NCBI GenBank assembly: GCA_963582935.1
Contig: CAUZSH010000010.1
Span: forward strand, 1-34,703
Length of the DNA: 34,703 nt
From: CAUZSH01 sp963582935
Lineage (GTDB): Bacteria > Pseudomonadota > Gammaproteobacteria > Francisellales > Francisellaceae
Reading direction: 5' to 3'
A model generated the notes under the pieces. It saw only the letters and a program-made list of their open reading frames with translations. It searched no databases and was not told the origin of the DNA. How positions within the stretch are numbered: position 1 is the stretch's first letter; each line of letters starts with the position of its first letter. This document shows positions 1-7,650 of this stretch, in pieces. Position numbers and translations under genes: made by a program.

Positions 1-373
1 GAACTTCTCTATTCTTTATGACTAAAATTGGATTCATTTTACATAGTCTATGTAATTTACAAAATATATCTAAAGCTAGATTCTTAATTGCATTCAATGA
101 TACTGCTTTATTGATTTTAAATTTTTTGCAATTTGTTTTATATTTCCATAATCCCACATTAAGTTCACAAATAAATCAGCAATTGCAGTCTTATTGTTGG
201 CGCTGATTTTCATTTCCTATTTGGAATTTAAACAAATAACAGTGTTAGGTGTTAGCGCTCGCAAAAACTGACAGCTCAACTCAAATTATTTTGCGAATGG
301 ACCGAGCAACACGCTAAAAAAGAGTATATTAAAATTTCTGCAATCACCTTTAATCTACCCAAGTATTATTGCT
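1..373. other. Intergenic edge, no convincing gene
   Basis: AT-rich stretch at the window edge. The only open frames are a plus-strand frame of about 62 codons with no ribosome-binding site or recognisable domain, and a minus-strand frame of 39 codons at 94-213 (start MKISANNK, with a DYGNIKQIAKN stretch). The second could be a decayed mobile-element or DNA-binding fragment, but I cannot name it. I see no RNA gene and no clear promoter here. Confidence 0.4.
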
Positions 374-979
374 TTACTCATACAACATAATAATAATTGA
401 AATAACCAGTAGGAGTCCTAATACCAAGTTAAAAATTCGTTGATGTGCTTCATTAGTTAAGATTTTTTTAAAGGTATGGCCTCCCAGCATCCAAGCACCT
501 GTACAAGGAAGAACGGTTAGGAAATAAATCAAAGCAATAATTAATATCTGTGTATTCATACTGAACCCACTATTGACAGAGGTGTAGGTGGAAGTTGCAC
601 CAATAGCCATAACCCATGCTTTAGGGTTTACCCATTGAAATAAGACAGCTTGTAAAAAGCTTAATGGTTTTTTTTTGGACTCTTCAGAAAGTTTTGTAGA
701 GGCTGAAATAATTTTCCAAGCCAACCATAAAATATAGGTTGCTCCAATGATTTTTACGATCCAATGTGCCTCTGGGTAGTCGCTGAAAATAAAGGCAAGA
801 CCTAGACCAACGCATAGAATTAATATGGTAAAGCCAATGCAAATTCCTAAAAAATGAGGTAGTGACCTTCTTAGTCCAAAATGTAAACTTGACATCATAA
901 TCATTAAATTATTAGGACCAGGTGTGATGCTTGATGAAACACAAAAAAGGATAAGGGGTAAATAAAAACTAATGTTCAT
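374..979 (-). CDS. LysE/RhtB-family amino-acid exporter
   Basis: Predicted inner-membrane carrier of the LysE/RhtB superfamily, which exports amino acids or their derivatives. The 201 residues match the usual family length of about 200-210. The N-terminal SSSITPGPNNLMIMMSS stretch is the family's PGPN signature at the end of the first membrane helix. About five or six hydrophobic segments follow (roughly residues 5-25, 37-60, 70-90, 110-130, 145-165 and 180-200). The ATG start gives the conserved N-terminal helix, though the ribosome-binding site is weak. It stands alone on the minus strand with the small 71-residue ORF upstream of it. Family assignment is firm; the substrate cannot be told from sequence. 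Confidence 0.88.
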   Translation of the reverse strand: MNISFYLPLILFCVSSSITPGPNNLMIMMSSLHFGLRRSLPHFLGICIGFTILILCVGLGLAFIFSDYPEAHWIVKIIGATYILWLAWKIISASTKLSEESKKKPLSFLQAVLFQWVNPKAWVMAIGATSTYTSVNSGFSMNTQILIIALIYFLTVLPCTGAWMLGGHTFKKILTNEAHQRIFNLVLGLLLVISIIIMLYE

Positions 980-1132
980 ATAATAAAAAGAGCCTTTGCA
1001 CCTAACGGTGTAATGTTTTCATAGGCACTAAATAGAATTTTTTTATAATCGAATCTACATTCGCTGATTGCAGCTGTTTCAGTTGTCATTTTATATTTTT
1101 TTAATTATATGGGATTATTCACATTATAAGTT

Positions 1133-1154
1133 TTATGGTGACTAGTCACCATAA
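1133..1154. repeat. Perfect 22-bp palindrome at the end of a small ORF
   Basis: The half-site TTATGGTGACT at 1133-1143 is followed immediately by its exact reverse complement at 1144-1154. As RNA it could fold as a 9-bp stem with a CTAG loop. It straddles the stop codon of the 71-residue minus-strand ORF. No T-run follows on either strand, so an ordinary intrinsic terminator is unlikely. A dimer-binding operator or a recombination/insertion site is possible. The symmetry is read directly; the role is unknown. Confidence 0.7.
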
Positions 1155-1357
1155 TTTCCGCTATATTTATTTAATAGGTAGTTTATGAATTCCCAGTTTT
1201 TTACAAAACCCTCTGTCTCTTTGCCATTGCTCAATATTTTCAGACCATCACAGGTAAGTTTTATCTCCTTATATACGCCACCTGCTCTTTTCCGTAAATA
1301 ACGTTCAGATTTTTTACTTTGCACTAATGTTTTAGGTTGTTTCGTATTATCTATCAT
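1142..1357 (-). CDS. Hypothetical protein, 71 residues, coupled to the upstream 45-residue ORF
   Basis: I do not recognise this family. The product is small and basic at its N-terminus (QSKKSERYLRKRAGGVYKE) with a charged, soluble C-terminal half and no membrane segment or signal peptide. Its ATG lies inside the stop of the 45-residue ORF upstream (ATGA overlap at 1354-1357), a typical arrangement for translational coupling, which supports both ORFs being real. The stop codon lies within the perfect palindrome at 1133-1154. Size and pairing are compatible with a toxin-antitoxin or phage-derived pair, but nothing in the sequence proves that. Confidence 0.5.
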   Translation of the reverse strand: MIDNTKQPKTLVQSKKSERYLRKRAGGVYKEIKLTCDGLKILSNGKETEGFVKNWEFINYLLNKYSGNYGD

Positions 1358-1491
1358 GCAAAATCACCTGTATGGTGTGAATACTCTTTTTCTTCCTTAA
1401 CAGGAAACTCACCTCTTCTCCAAACTGGTACCATCACCCCGTCTAGTACAAAAACTGGTTTATGCCCTATTGATGTGCTAGAGATGCTCAT
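1354..1491 (-). CDS. Small hypothetical protein, 45 residues
   Basis: The ORF runs from ATG at 1491 to TGA at 1354-1356. The product begins MSISSTSIGHKP, has a VFVLDGVMVPVW core and ends in a hydrophilic tail rich in Glu, Lys and His. An in-frame stop lies five codons upstream of the ATG, so the start cannot lie much further up. The ribosome-binding site is weak. The strongest support is the four-base ATGA overlap with the next ORF. No domain is recognised. Confidence 0.4.
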   Translation of the reverse strand: MSISSTSIGHKPVFVLDGVMVPVWRRGEFPVKEEKEYSHHTGDFA

Positions 1492-1878
1492 AGTTTGAAA
1501 AATTCATCGAAGCCCACATTTTTAAGAGGTTTAAACTATACTTAATGTGAATGGAGATGAATATGTTATTAGTACGCTACGAAATAGGTATAGGCTAAGC
1601 CGAGTCGGGTGCTCCTCAGAAGGGCTGCCTTTAGGCTCCATTGAGAGATTGTGCGTAGCGCTTCGACCTCTTTGGATGCTGGAAGGTATTCCATAGCCAG
1701 TCAAGCCATATACGCATACTGGCTTTCAAAAACGAGACTGTAGGCTTGTTTTTTGTAAGATCGGTACGGAGGTGGGCGTCTGAGGCAACACCATCTGCGA
1801 GGGTAGCGATTCGATTTCGGCATGGGTGCTTAAATCTATTATGAGCAACCGAGCAATATGCTTTATGGGAGCTAAGAG
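1492..1878. other. GC-rich hairpin-bearing stretch; candidate structured RNA or repeat
   Basis: About 390 bases without a convincing gene. From roughly 1590 to 1850 the GC content is visibly higher than in the flanks and short stems occur: TGGAA/TTCCA at 1680-1684 and 1689-1693 with a four-base loop, and AGCCAG/CTGGCT at 1695-1700 and 1719-1724. A minus-strand open frame of 108 codons (1631-1957) crosses it and overlaps the start of the lipoprotein gene; its Trp/Arg/His-rich product looks like translated non-coding DNA. I compared it by eye with RNase P RNA, tmRNA, 6S RNA and SRP RNA and found no match. It could be an unrecognised RNA or a repeat. Confidence 0.35.
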
Positions 1879-2121
1879 ATGAAAATATTGAAAATACTAT
1901 TATTAAGTGTATGTGTATCCGTGCTGGTAGGATGCCAGGACGACCCAAGTAATTCAAAAAACCAGACAGTATACCAAGCTTACGATCAAGGCCTTAAAGG
2001 TGTGAGTACAAGAGATGTAACGCATCAACATGCTTGTGAAACAGGCGATACAAAATGCCAAGATGCATATGTTAAAGGAATGCAAGATCAATTAAATAGT
2101 GATGAGGCTCCTCAGCAATAG
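1879..2121 (+). CDS. Small secreted lipoprotein, 80 residues
   Basis: The N-terminus MKILKILLLSVCVSVLVGC is a classic lipoprotein signal peptide: two lysines, a hydrophobic stretch and a lipobox LVGC with the acylated Cys at residue 19. The mature part (about 62 residues) is hydrophilic and contains two further Cys (in HACETGDTKCQD) that could form a disulfide. A GGGAG ribosome-binding site precedes the ATG. Residue +2 after the Cys is Gln, not Asp directly after Cys, which by the E. coli rule favours transfer to the outer membrane. I do not recognise a family beyond small lipoprotein. It stands alone upstream of rhlE. Confidence 0.75.
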   Translation: MKILKILLLSVCVSVLVGCQDDPSNSKNQTVYQAYDQGLKGVSTRDVTHQHACETGDTKCQDAYVKGMQDQLNSDEAPQQ

Positions 2122-2221
2122 CATCATTTTTGGTTTTGTATCATTTTATGGATATATCATGTAGACTGCTCGCCTGTCTATTTGACACCTACCACCTTTT
2201 AACCATTATTTGAGACTTTAT

Positions 2222-3505
2222 ATGAAATTTACCTCTTTGAATCTATCTCCTTCTATCCTCGAGGCTATTGCTGAGCAGGGTTATGATACACCAACACCTA
2301 TTCAAGCGCAGGCAATCCCCGTTATCTTGGACGGTCGAGATGTGATGGCTGCTGCCCAAACAGGGACAGGGAAAACAGCAGGCTTTACCTTACCAATATT
2401 AGAAATTCTTTCAAAAGGGCAGCCCGCTCGTGCAAACCAAGCTCGTGCTTTGGTGCTCACGCCGACAAGAGAGTTAGCAGCCCAAGTTGGGGAAAGTGCA
2501 GCAACCTACGGAAAACATTTACCTCTGCGTTCAGCAGTTGTATTTGGGGGTGTTAAAATCAATCCTCAGATGATGAAGCTACGTAAAGGTGTGGATATAT
2601 TGGTGGCGACACCTGGCCGGTTGCTTGATTTGTATAACCAAAATGCGGTGCGTTTTAATCAGTTGGAGGTATTAGTATTAGATGAAGCAGACCGTATGTT
2701 GGATATGGGCTTTATCCATGACATTAAAAAAATCTTAAATCTCTTGCCAAAAAACCGCCAAAATCTCTTATTTTCAGCCACGTTTTCAGATGAAATTCGT
2801 AAGCTTGCGAAGGGCATGGTAAACAATCCTGTTGAAATATCCGTGACACCGCGAAATGCCGCCGCGACTTCGGTGAAGCAGTGGGTTTGTCCAGTAGACA
2901 AGAAACAGAAGCCGGCCTTACTTGCTGAGTTGATCTTAGATAACAATTGGAAACAGGCGTTGGTTTTTACCAGAACAAAGCATGGTGCCAATAAATTAAC
3001 CCGTTTTCTAGAGACTAAAGGGATTAAAGCCGCAGCAATTCATGGCAATAAAAGTCAGGGTGCTCGCACAAAAGCGTTGGCTGATTTTAAAGCAGGTGAA
3101 GTGCGTATTTTGGTGGCGACGGATATTGCAGCACGTGGCTTAGACATTGAGCAGCTACCACAAGTTGTGAATTTTGATTTACCAAATATAGCTGAAGATT
3201 ATGTGCATCGGATTGGCCGTACAGGGCGTGCGGGGAGAACAGGGCAGGCCATTTCTTTAGTGTGTGCTGATGAGTTTAAAGAGCTTTCGGCGATTGAGCG
3301 TTTGATTAAGAAACTATTGCCAAGAGAATTGATGGATGGATTTGAACCCATACATGAATTACCTGAGTCTCGATTGGATCGTCGTCCTATTAAGCCGAAT
3401 AAACCAAAAAGGCAACATGTTGGGCATCGTGATGGACAGCGTTCTGGTTTGAAGGGTCATTCTGATCAAGCTCCAAGACGTCCTCGTTCTAGCTACAATA
3501 GATAA
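2222..3505 (+). CDS. rhlE: ATP-dependent DEAD-box RNA helicase RhlE
   Basis: RNA helicase of the RhlE group, acting in ribosome assembly and RNA turnover. All core motifs are present: Q motif (PTPIQAQAIP), Walker A AQTGTGKT, PTRELA, TPGR, VLDEADRMLDMGF, SAT (LFSATF), ARGLDIE and HRIGRTGRAGRTG. A basic Arg/Lys/Pro-rich tail of about 60 residues follows the helicase core, as usual for RhlE. The frame opens at a TTG at 2210, but the ATG at 2222 gives the typical RhlE N-terminus (MKFTSLNLSP) and is preferred, giving 427 residues. It is monocistronic; remnants of insertion sequences lie just downstream. Confidence 0.93.
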   Translation: MKFTSLNLSPSILEAIAEQGYDTPTPIQAQAIPVILDGRDVMAAAQTGTGKTAGFTLPILEILSKGQPARANQARALVLTPTRELAAQVGESAATYGKHLPLRSAVVFGGVKINPQMMKLRKGVDILVATPGRLLDLYNQNAVRFNQLEVLVLDEADRMLDMGFIHDIKKILNLLPKNRQNLLFSATFSDEIRKLAKGMVNNPVEISVTPRNAAATSVKQWVCPVDKKQKPALLAELILDNNWKQALVFTRTKHGANKLTRFLETKGIKAAAIHGNKSQGARTKALADFKAGEVRILVATDIAARGLDIEQLPQVVNFDLPNIAEDYVHRIGRTGRAGRTGQAISLVCADEFKELSAIERLIKKLLPRELMDGFEPIHELPESRLDRRPIKPNKPKRQHVGHRDGQRSGLKGHSDQAPRRPRSSYNR

Positions 3506-3602
3506 TTATGGCATGGCTCAGAAATAGGGTGTTTTGGTATGCACTTCGGGTGTACAAATCTGCCGCCTTCGGGCTTAACTTGATCTTTAACAGATGGTAA
3601 AT
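3506..3602. other. Two TTCG-loop hairpins between rhlE and an IS remnant
   Basis: Two short stems capped by TTCG lie close together, CAC-TTCG-GGTG near 3541-3551 and GCC-TTCG-GGC near 3563-3574. There is no T-run, so they are weak terminator candidates; they may mark the end of the rhlE transcript or belong to the insertion-sequence debris. Confidence 0.3.
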
Positions 3603-4067
3603 CTAGGCAGCTCTTTTGAATCTTTTCAAACCGAGAAGCTCAGTCCATTCCGGCAATTCCTTTCCTGTGAATATTTCAGCAGGTGATTTGCCTTTATGAT
3701 TTGGATTGACTGATCGTTGAAATGGTAAATGATTCAACATGAATTGAATGAAGGAATGGCGATTTGATTTGAACCCCTTCCGTGCCTCAATATATGGTCT
3801 CAGTCGACTATTTAGATTCTCAATAACAGAACTCGTACGATAGGTTGTGGCAATACAATTTAGAACCTCATCATCTTTCAGGTTATCAAAATGATTGCCT
3901 ATAGCTGTGACGGCTTGATCTTTGTATTTATATATTGTTTTTCGGGTTGTGTTGTTCTTCCGGGCTAGCTCTGAAATGTTATTTGAAGCTAGCGCCTCAA
4001 GAGCGAGACATTTTTGAAAAGTAGAGGATAGTTGCGTAGGTTGGATTTTATGAGTAGTTTGGATCAT
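3603..4067 (-). pseudogene. Transposase remnant with internal deletion
   Basis: The 154-residue product joins a helix-turn-helix N-terminus (ISELARKNNTTRKTIYKYK) directly to a C-terminal block (RTSSVIENLNSRLRPY, then KGKSPAEIFTGKELPEWTELLG). That C-terminal block is typical of the ends of long transposases, where the E of VIENLNSRLR follows the catalytic core. Full-length members are several hundred residues; here the middle with the first catalytic acidic residues is missing, so an internal deletion is inferred and the product should be inactive. It lies next to an IS66-type fragment, so this is a graveyard of mobile elements between rhlE and the efflux operon. Confidence 0.65.
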
Positions 4068-4153
4068 ATAACATTCTTTATGTGTATTCTTGGCGAATAA
4101 ATTATAAAGAATAATGGTTCAGACTGCTCTCAAAAACTTACCAGGATTTATCA

Positions 4154-4393
4154 TCAGTTGTATACGAGATTTGAGCCATGCCGTATAAAGCCTGAAGGGG
4201 CATCTGATCTCAAGCTCGTTGATTTGGAGGCCTTAGATTCAACCTCACCTGAAGCTATAAACTTGTTGCGCCAATATCCAAAGGTTACTTTCTTGACATC
4301 CTTTTGGCGACAGAACTCAGCCTGTGTCTGACCAGAGTCCTCCCATTCTTTGACTAAGGTCAACCACTTATCATCTAACTCGCTCATTATCAT
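4154..4393 (-). pseudogene. IS66-type TnpA accessory protein, fragment
   Basis: The first 50 residues carry the pattern of the IS66 accessory protein TnpA: a helix-turn-helix beginning KEWEDSGQTQAEFCRQ and ending with the FGYWRNKF motif. The remainder (after about residue 55) is Ser/Lys-rich and ends soon after. Neither TnpB nor the large IS66 transposase TnpC is found next to it. Two in-frame ATGs (4393 and 4387) are possible starts. Best read as the left-over first gene of a decayed IS66 element. Confidence 0.6.
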
Positions 4394-4476
4394 AATACTC
4401 CACTTGTTGAATGTGATTATAAGTATGACGGGCTATATTTTGGATTGTTAGATGTAGATCATGAGACGCTTACGTA

Positions 4477-4512
4477 AGGTATTAACCCTCACTGTCGTGA
4501 GGGTTAATACCT
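4477..4512. terminator. Perfect 16-bp hairpin after the RND operon
   Basis: AGGTATTAACCCTCAC at 4477-4492 is followed by a TGTC loop and the exact reverse complement at 4497-4512. It begins one base beyond the stop codon of the minus-strand RND pump gene, so it probably forms in the 3' end of that mRNA. The usual run of U is missing on the minus strand, so it may act as a 3'-end stabiliser or a processed end rather than a strong intrinsic terminator. The symmetry is certain; the function is inferred. Confidence 0.6.
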
Positions 4513-4513
4513 A

Positions 4514-7500
4514 TTAATGTGGCTCTGATGCTGAGGTGTCATTTGCCAATTCTTCCAATTGCTTTTCTTCATCATCATGTTTTTCCATCAAGATACGACG
4601 ATCTTTTGCGATGTAGGTATACATGCTTGGCACTACAAATAAGGTGAATATAGTACCAATCACCATACCGAAGAAGATGACAACGCCAATCGCATGGCGA
4701 CTCTCAGCACCTGCACCTGAAGAGATCATGAGAGGGATGACACCACATGCCATAGCCGCTGTAGTCATTAAAATAGGACGCAGACGGGTGGCAGAAGATT
4801 TTTTGATGGCATCTATTTTACTCATGCCCTTTTCTTGCAGTTTGTTGGCAAATTCCACGATCAGGATGCCATGCTTACTGATTAAGCCAATGAGCGTAAT
4901 AAACCCTATTTGGGTGTATATGTTAATGGTTGCATACTCAACCCCCAAAGTGGAACCGATATAAATTGGAATTAATGCCCCGGAGATAGCCAAAGGAACG
5001 CTTATTAAAATTACTAATGGATCTCTGAAGCTTTCGAATTGAGCAGAGAGTAGTAGGAAAATTACAATGATCGCAAAGGCAAATGCAAAGATAAGTGCAT
5101 TTCCTGATTGAACATATTGGCGTAATGGCCCTGCCGTATCTGTTTCCATGCCTTCAGGCATAACTGAGTTTGCAGTTTGCTGTAAGAAAGCCAATGCTTG
5201 CCCAGAGGTGACGCCTGGAGAAGGAACGGCACTAAATGTGGCAGAGTTTAGCTGTTGGAATCGATCGTATGAGGATGGTTGTGAGCTATAGCTGAAGTTG
5301 AAAATTTCAGACAACGGGATAAAATCACCTGATCCAGTTTTAATGCGAATATTTCCAAGTTGCTGGGCATTCATTCTGTATTGATCGCCGAGTTGAGGGA
5401 TCACTTGGTAGCTATATCCCAACATACTGAAGTAATTCACTTGATAGCCAGAGTAGGAAGCACCTAATGCCTTTCCGACAGCATTCATGGAAATACCTAA
5501 TGCGGACGCTTTCGATCGATTGATATTAATTTCTAGTTGAGGTTTATCATAGCGCAGTGAAGACATGGACATTAGGAAAAGGCCACTCTGATTTGCTTTC
5601 GCTATTACTTTTTCCATAGCACTGTATAATTGTGGATAACCAAGTGTTGATTTCAGCACAAACTGTACGGATAACCCACCTGAACTTCCAGGAAGTGGTG
5701 GCATCTCGATGGCATAGGCCTGCAGCCCTGCAATTTTATTAAGTTTCTGTTGAACTAATGGTTTTAGTGCCATTTGTGTTTCAGATCTCTGATCCCATGG
5801 TTTTAATACCATACCACCAAAAAACGTATTGGAATTTGGGTAACCCGCAATTAAGAAGGTGTTTAAAGTTGCTGAAAATGATCTTTGTATTTTTTCTAAT
5901 TCTGGCGTGTAAGATTCGAGATAGGCAAGGTTTGAAGGTGACGGGGCGGTTGCCTGTACCATGATAAGACCTGTGTCTTCTGTTGGAGCCAGAGCTGCTT
6001 TTGTGCCTGCAAACATAAAGTAGCAGCTCCCGAGGACGATCACAATCAATAGCAAGATAGCTGGACGGTAGGTAATGACTGTATTTAGACTTTTTCCGTA
6101 AGCATGACTTAATTTTGCAAATACGCGGTCTACCAAGACTACAAGCCTCGATTCAAGCATTTCTTTGCTGACAATTTTCGAGCACATCATGGGGGTCAAT
6201 GTGAGCGCGATAATACCTGAAATAATTACAGCTGCTGCAAGGGTGTAGGCGAACTCAGTAAAGAGTGATCCTGTTAATCCGCCGAGCATACCGATTGGAG
6301 CGTATACGGCGGCTAGAGTTAAGGTCATGACGATGACTGGACCAACGATTTCACGAGCCCCTAGAATGGCAGCTTGGAAAGGGGTCTTCCCTTCCTCAAC
6401 ATGTCGGTAGATGTTTTCCAGCACCACAATGGCATCATCTACCACCAGCCCAATAGCGAGCACCATTGCAAGCAGGGTGAGTAGGTTGATCGAAAAGCCC
6501 ATCAGATTCATTAAGAAAAATACGCCGACTAATGACAGTGGAATGGTGACAAGAGGTACGAAAACAGCTCTAAAGGAACCCAAGAAAATGAGCATCACAA
6601 CGACGACGATGATGATCGCTTCGATGATGGTTTTAATGACTTCATTAATAGAAACTTTAATGAATGTTGTGCTGTTATACACAGTACTCATTTTAAGTCC
6701 GTGCGGTAAGAGTTTATCAATTGTGGGCAATTGTGAAATAACGTTATCAATCACTGACAAACTGTTTGCATCTGGTGAAACAGTGATGCCTGCAAACACA
6801 CCGGTTTTACCGTCAAATAATACGTTAACTGTATCGTATATTTGGGAAGATAGCTCTACTTTTGCAACATCCTCAAGTCGGATAATGTGACCCTTGTTAT
6901 TAGCAACGACTAATTTCTTATATTCGCTGGCATTTGTCATATTGGTGTGGGCATTGATGTCAATGTCCATATATTCACCCTTCATGTTGCCTGAGCTTGA
7001 TATTACGCTATTTGCAGCAAGTGCATCTTTGACTTCTGATGGAGTGACTCCAAGCAGAGCCATTTTTTTAGGGTTCATCCAGATACGCATAGCAAAGGGC
7101 ATATTCCCCATGATATTTACCGTAGAAATTCCACCCAATGCGAAGATTTTGGGGCTGAGTTCATTTTTGAGGTAAGCTGAGATCTGCTCTTTACTCATGG
7201 TGTCGCTGGTAAAAGCAAGGATTAAACCAGGGAAACTATTACTATCCGACTTAGTAATAACAGACGCGAGCGCCTGTGTAGGAAGTTGGCTTTTAACGGA
7301 GCTGATTTGTTGGCTGATATCCGTCATTGCCTTTTCTGGATCCCAGTTTAGTCTGAGTTGGACCGTAATAGTGCTAAGCCCTGTGGTGCTGGATGAGGTC
7401 ATATAGTCAATCCCATCAACACTACCAATCGCCTGCTCAAGTGGCGTAGTGACAAACCCTTGCATGACGCTTGCATTTGCGCCAGGATAAGATGTCGTAA

Positions 7501-7639
7501 TGGTTAGTGTTGCGCTTGTGATTTCAGGGTATTGACGCAACTGTAACGTAAAAATAGACCCAAGTCCGACCACAAAGATCAGTAGGCTGATGACGGTGGC
7601 TAAAACGGGCCTCCTGATGAAGATATCTGTAAATTTCAT
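4514..7639 (-). CDS. RND-family efflux pump inner-membrane permease (HAE1 type)
   Basis: Proton-driven inner-membrane pump of a tripartite drug-efflux system (AcrB/MexB superfamily). The 1041-residue length is typical. It starts MKFTDIFIRRPVLATVIS, giving the first membrane helix, followed by a large periplasmic loop. The paired proton-relay aspartates are present at residues 401-402 (GLVVDDAIVVLENIYRH), and the essential Lys in the later helix lies in LIGLISKHGILIVEFANKL. A second periplasmic loop and a charged C-terminal tail follow. A good AGGAG ribosome-binding site precedes the ATG, and the gene lies 11 bases after the adaptor gene, so the two form an operon. No outer-membrane channel gene is adjacent, so the pump presumably borrows a TolC-like protein encoded elsewhere. 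Substrates cannot be predicted. Confidence 0.93.
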   Translation of the reverse strand: MKFTDIFIRRPVLATVISLLIFVVGLGSIFTLQLRQYPEITSATLTITTSYPGANASVMQGFVTTPLEQAIGSVDGIDYMTSSSTTGLSTITVQLRLNWDPEKAMTDISQQISSVKSQLPTQALASVITKSDSNSFPGLILAFTSDTMSKEQISAYLKNELSPKIFALGGISTVNIMGNMPFAMRIWMNPKKMALLGVTPSEVKDALAANSVISSSGNMKGEYMDIDINAHTNMTNASEYKKLVVANNKGHIIRLEDVAKVELSSQIYDTVNVLFDGKTGVFAGITVSPDANSLSVIDNVISQLPTIDKLLPHGLKMSTVYNSTTFIKVSINEVIKTIIEAIIIVVVVMLIFLGSFRAVFVPLVTIPLSLVGVFFLMNLMGFSINLLTLLAMVLAIGLVVDDAIVVLENIYRHVEEGKTPFQAAILGAREIVGPVIVMTLTLAAVYAPIGMLGGLTGSLFTEFAYTLAAAVIISGIIALTLTPMMCSKIVSKEMLESRLVVLVDRVFAKLSHAYGKSLNTVITYRPAILLLIVIVLGSCYFMFAGTKAALAPTEDTGLIMVQATAPSPSNLAYLESYTPELEKIQRSFSATLNTFLIAGYPNSNTFFGGMVLKPWDQRSETQMALKPLVQQKLNKIAGLQAYAIEMPPLPGSSGGLSVQFVLKSTLGYPQLYSAMEKVIAKANQSGLFLMSMSSLRYDKPQLEININRSKASALGISMNAVGKALGASYSGYQVNYFSMLGYSYQVIPQLGDQYRMNAQQLGNIRIKTGSGDFIPLSEIFNFSYSSQPSSYDRFQQLNSATFSAVPSPGVTSGQALAFLQQTANSVMPEGMETDTAGPLRQYVQSGNALIFAFAFAIIVIFLLLSAQFESFRDPLVILISVPLAISGALIPIYIGSTLGVEYATINIYTQIGFITLIGLISKHGILIVEFANKLQEKGMSKIDAIKKSSATRLRPILMTTAAMACGVIPLMISSGAGAESRHAIGVVIFFGMVIGTIFTLFVVPSMYTYIAKDRRILMEKHDDEEKQLEELANDTSASEPH

Positions 7640-7650
7640 TTAGGGGACTC

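Noticed and set aside
18..206. Plus-strand frame of 62 codons at the window edge
   Set aside because: No ribosome-binding site, no recognisable family, low-complexity AT-rich composition.
1720..1870. Possible 5S rRNA on the minus strand (a CCCATGCCGAA stretch)
   Set aside because: Only a short conserved-looking block matches; the paired helices expected of 5S rRNA could not be assembled.
1631..1957. Minus-strand frame of 108 codons
   Set aside because: It overlaps the start of the better-supported lipoprotein gene, has no ribosome-binding site, and its composition looks like translated hairpin-rich non-coding DNA.
2182..2210. TTGACA with a weak -10 just before rhlE
   Set aside because: The -10 match is poor, and the start point would leave almost no leader before the ATG; probably chance.
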